NCBI GenBank assembly: GCA_963921795.1
Contig: OY997647.1
Coordinates: 49,970,713 to 50,034,712, forward strand
Origin: Nannobrachium achirus
Lineage: Eukaryota > Chordata > Actinopteri > Myctophiformes > Myctophidae
Direction of reading: 5' to 3'
Length of the DNA: 64,000 nucleotides
Part shown: in pieces, positions 60,400 to 64,000 of the stretch
Numbering within the stretch: position 1 is the first letter of the stretch
How the letters are laid out: every line of letters begins with the position of its first letter
Position numbers and translations under genes: made by a program
The notes under the pieces: model-generated
What the model was told of the DNA's origin: nothing
Seen by the model: the letters and a program-made list of their open reading frames with translations, nothing else
Databases searched by the model: none

Positions 60400-60581
60400 G
60401 CTAAGCTCTGTACTCTCTATGTCAACAAGGAGCGCTAAGCTTGCAAAGGCACGGCTCAGCCTAAAACTGACACGTATGCTCACCTCAGAGCCTGGAAACA
60501 CAAAACAGCTGCTTAGCGTACAGTACACTGTAGCATCACTGCTGGGAAACACAGCCATGCTGCTCCTCCTGTCTATTAGGC

Positions 60582-61232
60582 AGTGGTGGAAAGTAACTAA
60601 TTACATGTACTTATACAGTAAGTACAATTTTGAGGTATTTAGGGTTAGTAAGAAATTGTACTCCAATTTCCAATACTCCACTACAAATCGGACTCAAATA
60701 TTGAACTTTTACTCCACAGATGGCCAAGACAGCCCATATATGTGTGGCTGGTTCTACAGACAGGGATCTCCATGTATGGGCATAAAAGGGTATGATGTCA
60801 GATGTCATAGACGTAGACATAGGACTTTCACATAACGAATAACTGGTTTGGGCTCTCACAGCATATCTCCATATACAGTACATGGATCTCCATATATGGG
60901 TACCAGGGGTCTCCATATGAGTAACTGGTCCGATATACATCAGATAGCCAAGATAACCAAGAATTGAAGGGCGAGGTCGCATGTCGCCCTGAGGCGTCTT
61001 ACTTGTATTATAAAACTGACATTAACCACTTTAGTCCTATTTTATAGGCTATTTGAAAATAGACGATCTACACAAGGCGAGTGAGCTTGTAGATCTGCTA
61101 TTTTCACTTGTGTGCTTTTAAGTACATTTTGTTGCCAAATACTTTTGTACTTTTACTCCAGTAGGCCTACATTTTGAATTTGCAGGATTGATACTTTTAC
61201 TTAAACAATGTGAGTACTTTTTCCACCACTGT
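60582..61232. repeat. Family D element with internal family B / hairpin H segment
   Basis: Left end GGCAGTGGTGGAAAGTAACT; right end GTGAGTACTTTTTCCACCACTG. In between, TTAACCACTTTAGTCCTATT starts a family B-like segment with a hairpin at 61050-61108 (GAAAATAGACGATCTAC / GTAGATCTGCTATTTTC). Confidence 0.65.
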
Positions 61233-61684
61233 TATTAGCTAAATGTCTGACTGTCATTTTCTAACTGCTGACTGATTTAGCCTCTTGAATAGCACACTTC
61301 TTCTCTTGCTGGCTCAGCACTTAATGTTGTCAGTAAAAAGCCAGATAAGTAGCAGGGAGGTGAACTGTTCTTCTTTTTGATAGTGACTCTGGGATAATAC
61401 TTACCAGACCAGAATGTCTGGCCAAAGCAATGAATCTAATCTAGCATTAGGGAGTAGGAATGAATAAGTTGCTGCTGCCTGCCTGGATATAATTGTGACA
61501 GCTATCAAAAAGGTCTTTGTAATAAAACATTTTAATGATAAACAGACGTGGCCCTTTTGTGAATTTGTGTGGACGTGTCACGTTGTGATATTGTGGATCA
61601 GCTAATTGTGGGGGTCAGTGACACAGTTTAACCACACGGTGTGCTGTAAATCGTAGCCTACTTGACAGATGCGTTTGCTGTGCC

Positions 61685-61975
61685 AACTTAGAAAGTTCTC
61701 ACTGCTCTGCCACCAAAATGTGGAATGCCCTGACAGCATCCATTAAAGGATGTGTAACGATGGTTTCTTTCAAAACTGGCCTGAAAAGACATCCATCAGG
61801 GGACCACAAGGGGAGGTCAATGTAATTTCCCCCTTCTCTTTTGTACATGGTGTTTGTATTTGTTGATGACATGTTTGTGTTAATTTTGTATGCTATGTTG
61901 ATGAATTGAATACGTAGGACCACAATGGAAACAAGTCCTCGGGTCTTGTTTGTGTTATCCTTTTAGCCTTAAAGA
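61685..61975 (+). pseudogene. LINE ORF2 C-terminus and 3' end
   Basis: GCCACCAAAATGTGGAATGCCC, then TTTCAAAACTGGCCTGAAAAG, fits the PKMWNALP ... FKTGLKRH end of L2/CR1-group ORFs. It is followed by the 3' end GAATTGAATACGTAGGACC and a GTTATCCTTTTAGCC stretch. Confidence 0.6.
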
Positions 61976-62340
61976 TGGAGTGCCGTAAAATAAGTGATTG
62001 TGTTCATCATACGTATGGAAAACAAGCAGGTGCTCTTCCTCTGACTGAAAGTTTTTCTTTAAGCAGTGGGTGCTCATGCAGCTACAGAAACAACTACATT
62101 TAGTTCAGAAAGAACCACACCAAATGCATGCACAGGCTGAATAAAATAATGTGCGACTGAGCCAGGGTCTTGCATCCCTTCTTCTTTTGAGTGATGTTAT
62201 TTCCACCTTGGTGTGGTTCTTTTTTTAACTGTGTGCATGCGTACATTCACCGGCCACAGGCTGAGGTTGCCGTCTCTCTCCCCCTTCTCATCCAGGTATT
62301 AAGAGCCTGCAGCTGCAACATGGTTTAATAAAGCCTTTAT

Positions 62341-62489
<149 letters not shown>

Positions 62490-62519
62490 TAATTTCACCA
62501 TATCGCAAAAAAAAAAAAA

Positions 62520-63600
62520 ATCCCTGGCTGCCGATTCGGGATCTGGTTTGGCTTCTCAAAATAAGGCAGGAAATTAAGGGTCAATCTGACCCTAGATCTG
62601 TAGGCTACTTAGTTGGAGGCATGAAAAACACCAGTCATGTCTTTCTGGGCCAGTTTCGGGCTTTTATTTGTGTATGGTTCAGGAAGTTGCCTGCCTCCAT
62701 GCAGCATACAGTATATGATGAGTTTTTGTCACGTAGGAGTCTCAAACAAGTTTGTTTCTTACACTAAATACATTTCTTTTGTGAAATTACTTATTTAAAT
62801 GTGTGAATTCTCTTTTGATTTGTGTACTATAGTTTTCTTTTAAATACGATAATTTTAAGCCTCCGGTACGAAAATTCAACATTTCCCATCTGGCAACACT
62901 GGGTCTTATACTGTACCTCGCCTACAGCCTCCATGACAGCCCCACTAACAGGGTGGAGCTTACACAATAACTAATTTCACCCGCTATTTTTACACCTGTA
63001 AATCTGTGATGGGACAATAACGTTGATTCTTTCCTTCCTTTCTTTCTTTGCTTTTTACCCCCTTTTATCCAATTTAGTGGTTAACCTAATGTATTCCTCC
63101 CCACACACATTTCTGTCTTGTCTTGTCACTGCTGTCGGAGCCCCCCTTCCTCCAAATACTCCCACCCAACACTCCCCGCTGACAGGTGCCATCGCAGCCC
63201 CGTAGGAATACATTCAATGACAAATATCACCATGATCCTCACTCGACTTCCCTTCCCTGAGAAAGCCGGATAATTATTCTGACTCTTCTACCTGAAATTC
63301 AAATAATTTGTGGCAATGAGATTTGGTGTAGACAGAAAAAAGATGTCCAAGTACATAGTTTAAGTGCGACCCGTGCGATGCGATGCAAGAGTGTGATCTA
63401 GCCAACACCAACTCAGGACTCCTGGCTACAGCACACTCTCCTGTCTAACATCAGGGTCTAGAGATCTAAGCTGTCGTGCCGCAGTGCTTCTACGTAGGTG
63501 GTGTGCCCTGGGTTGACTCCCATAGTGTCAGTTTGCTTGCCTCTAGTTCTGGGTGCCTGAAGCAGTGGCCTGCCAGCATCATCCTTCTCTTTGTCTGTGA
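62520..63600. other. No gene seen
   Basis: CCCATCTGGCAACACTGGGTC at 62884 is a family C end. The rest shows no gene on either strand. Confidence 0.5.
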
Positions 63601-63601
63601 C

Positions 63602-64000
63602 TCATGGTAGTTCCCCATAGAGGACCATATTTCTGATGTGGTCCGTCCATGCGACACCTAGTGCCATTCGTGGCATTCTTATGTAGACTCCATCCAGGGC
63701 CCTTTCCTGTTGTGCAGTGAGGGTCCATGTCTCAGCCCCATACAGCAGTACTGACTCCACTGTGAGGGTCCATGTCTCAGCCCCATACAGCAGTACTGAC
63801 TCCACTGTGAGGGTCCATGTCTCAGCCCCATACAGCAGTACTGACTCCACTGTGAGGGTCCATGTCTCAGCCCCATACAGCAGTACTGACTCCACTGTGA
63901 GGGTCCATGTCTCAGCCCCATACAGCAGTACTGACTCCACTGTGAGGGTCCATGTCTCAGCCCCATACAGCAGTACTGACTCCACTGTGAGGGTCCATGT
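63602..64000 (-). pseudogene. LINE fragment with 45-bp in-frame tandem repeats
   Basis: The - strand frame ends in TAQQERALDGVYIRMPRMAL and DHIRNMVLYGELP, resembling the C-terminal part of RTE-type LINE ORFs. Upstream, the 15-residue unit VESVLLYGAETWTLT is repeated six times, nearly without change, and runs off the window edge. The unit is the YGAETW segment normally present once in such proteins. Confidence 0.75.

Overview
This window is vertebrate nuclear DNA, almost certainly from a teleost fish. The evidence is spliced genes with GT-AG introns, long (CA)n microsatellites, fish-type LINEs (a Rex3/RTE fragment with a CATC tail and L2/CR1-group fragments), tRNA-derived SINEs and a dense layer of short inverted-repeat DNA elements. 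The species cannot be fixed from the sequence alone.

Layout. 1-6.9 kb is repeat-rich upstream DNA. ndrg1 lies on the + strand: TATA box at 6968, start at 7154, 14 coding exons, stop at 24547, and a 3' UTR of about 2.2 kb to a poly(A) signal near 26760. 26.8-30.2 kb holds a palindromic element flanked by TTAA and a 5'-truncated LINE with an open 372-codon reverse transcriptase frame. A + strand TRIM-type gene (RING, B-box, PRY-SPRY, 369 aa, one coding exon) lies at 31069-32178. A two-exon - strand gpr160-like receptor lies at 36624-37997. ccn4 (WISP1) lies on the - strand in five coding exons from 50617 down to 41160. 51-64 kb has no gene I can support. It holds repeats, an 800-bp foldback element and, at the right edge, a LINE fragment with a 45-bp in-frame tandem repeat.

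ndrg1 and ccn4 point towards each other, as NDRG1 and CCN4 do in human 8q24. Here the TRIM gene and the gpr160-like gene lie between them. The four genes have unrelated roles: a stress-induced alpha/beta-hydrolase-fold protein, a ubiquitin-ligase-type protein, an orphan receptor and a secreted matricellular factor. The window is a conserved syntenic block with an insertion, not an operon-like unit.

The most unusual feature is a short hairpin, called hairpin H below. Its arm reads roughly AAAATAGCAGATCTACAAGC. I count about 30 copies, about one per 2 kb. They occur alone, in introns, in the 5' flank of ccn4, and inside at least five otherwise unrelated inverted-repeat element families. One pair of repeat copies (5.8 kb and 42.9 kb) shows a filled and an empty site for it.

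Other element families named below. A: ends like GTCGGGYRGAAACCTC. B: ends like AACCACTTTAA. C: ends like CAGTGTTGCCA. D: ends like CAGTGGTGGAAA or CAGTGGTGTAAAG. E: ends like AGGGCTCTATTATGA. F: palindrome of GAGAGTGTACAAATGG. All calls come from reading the sequence. No alignment or database search was run.
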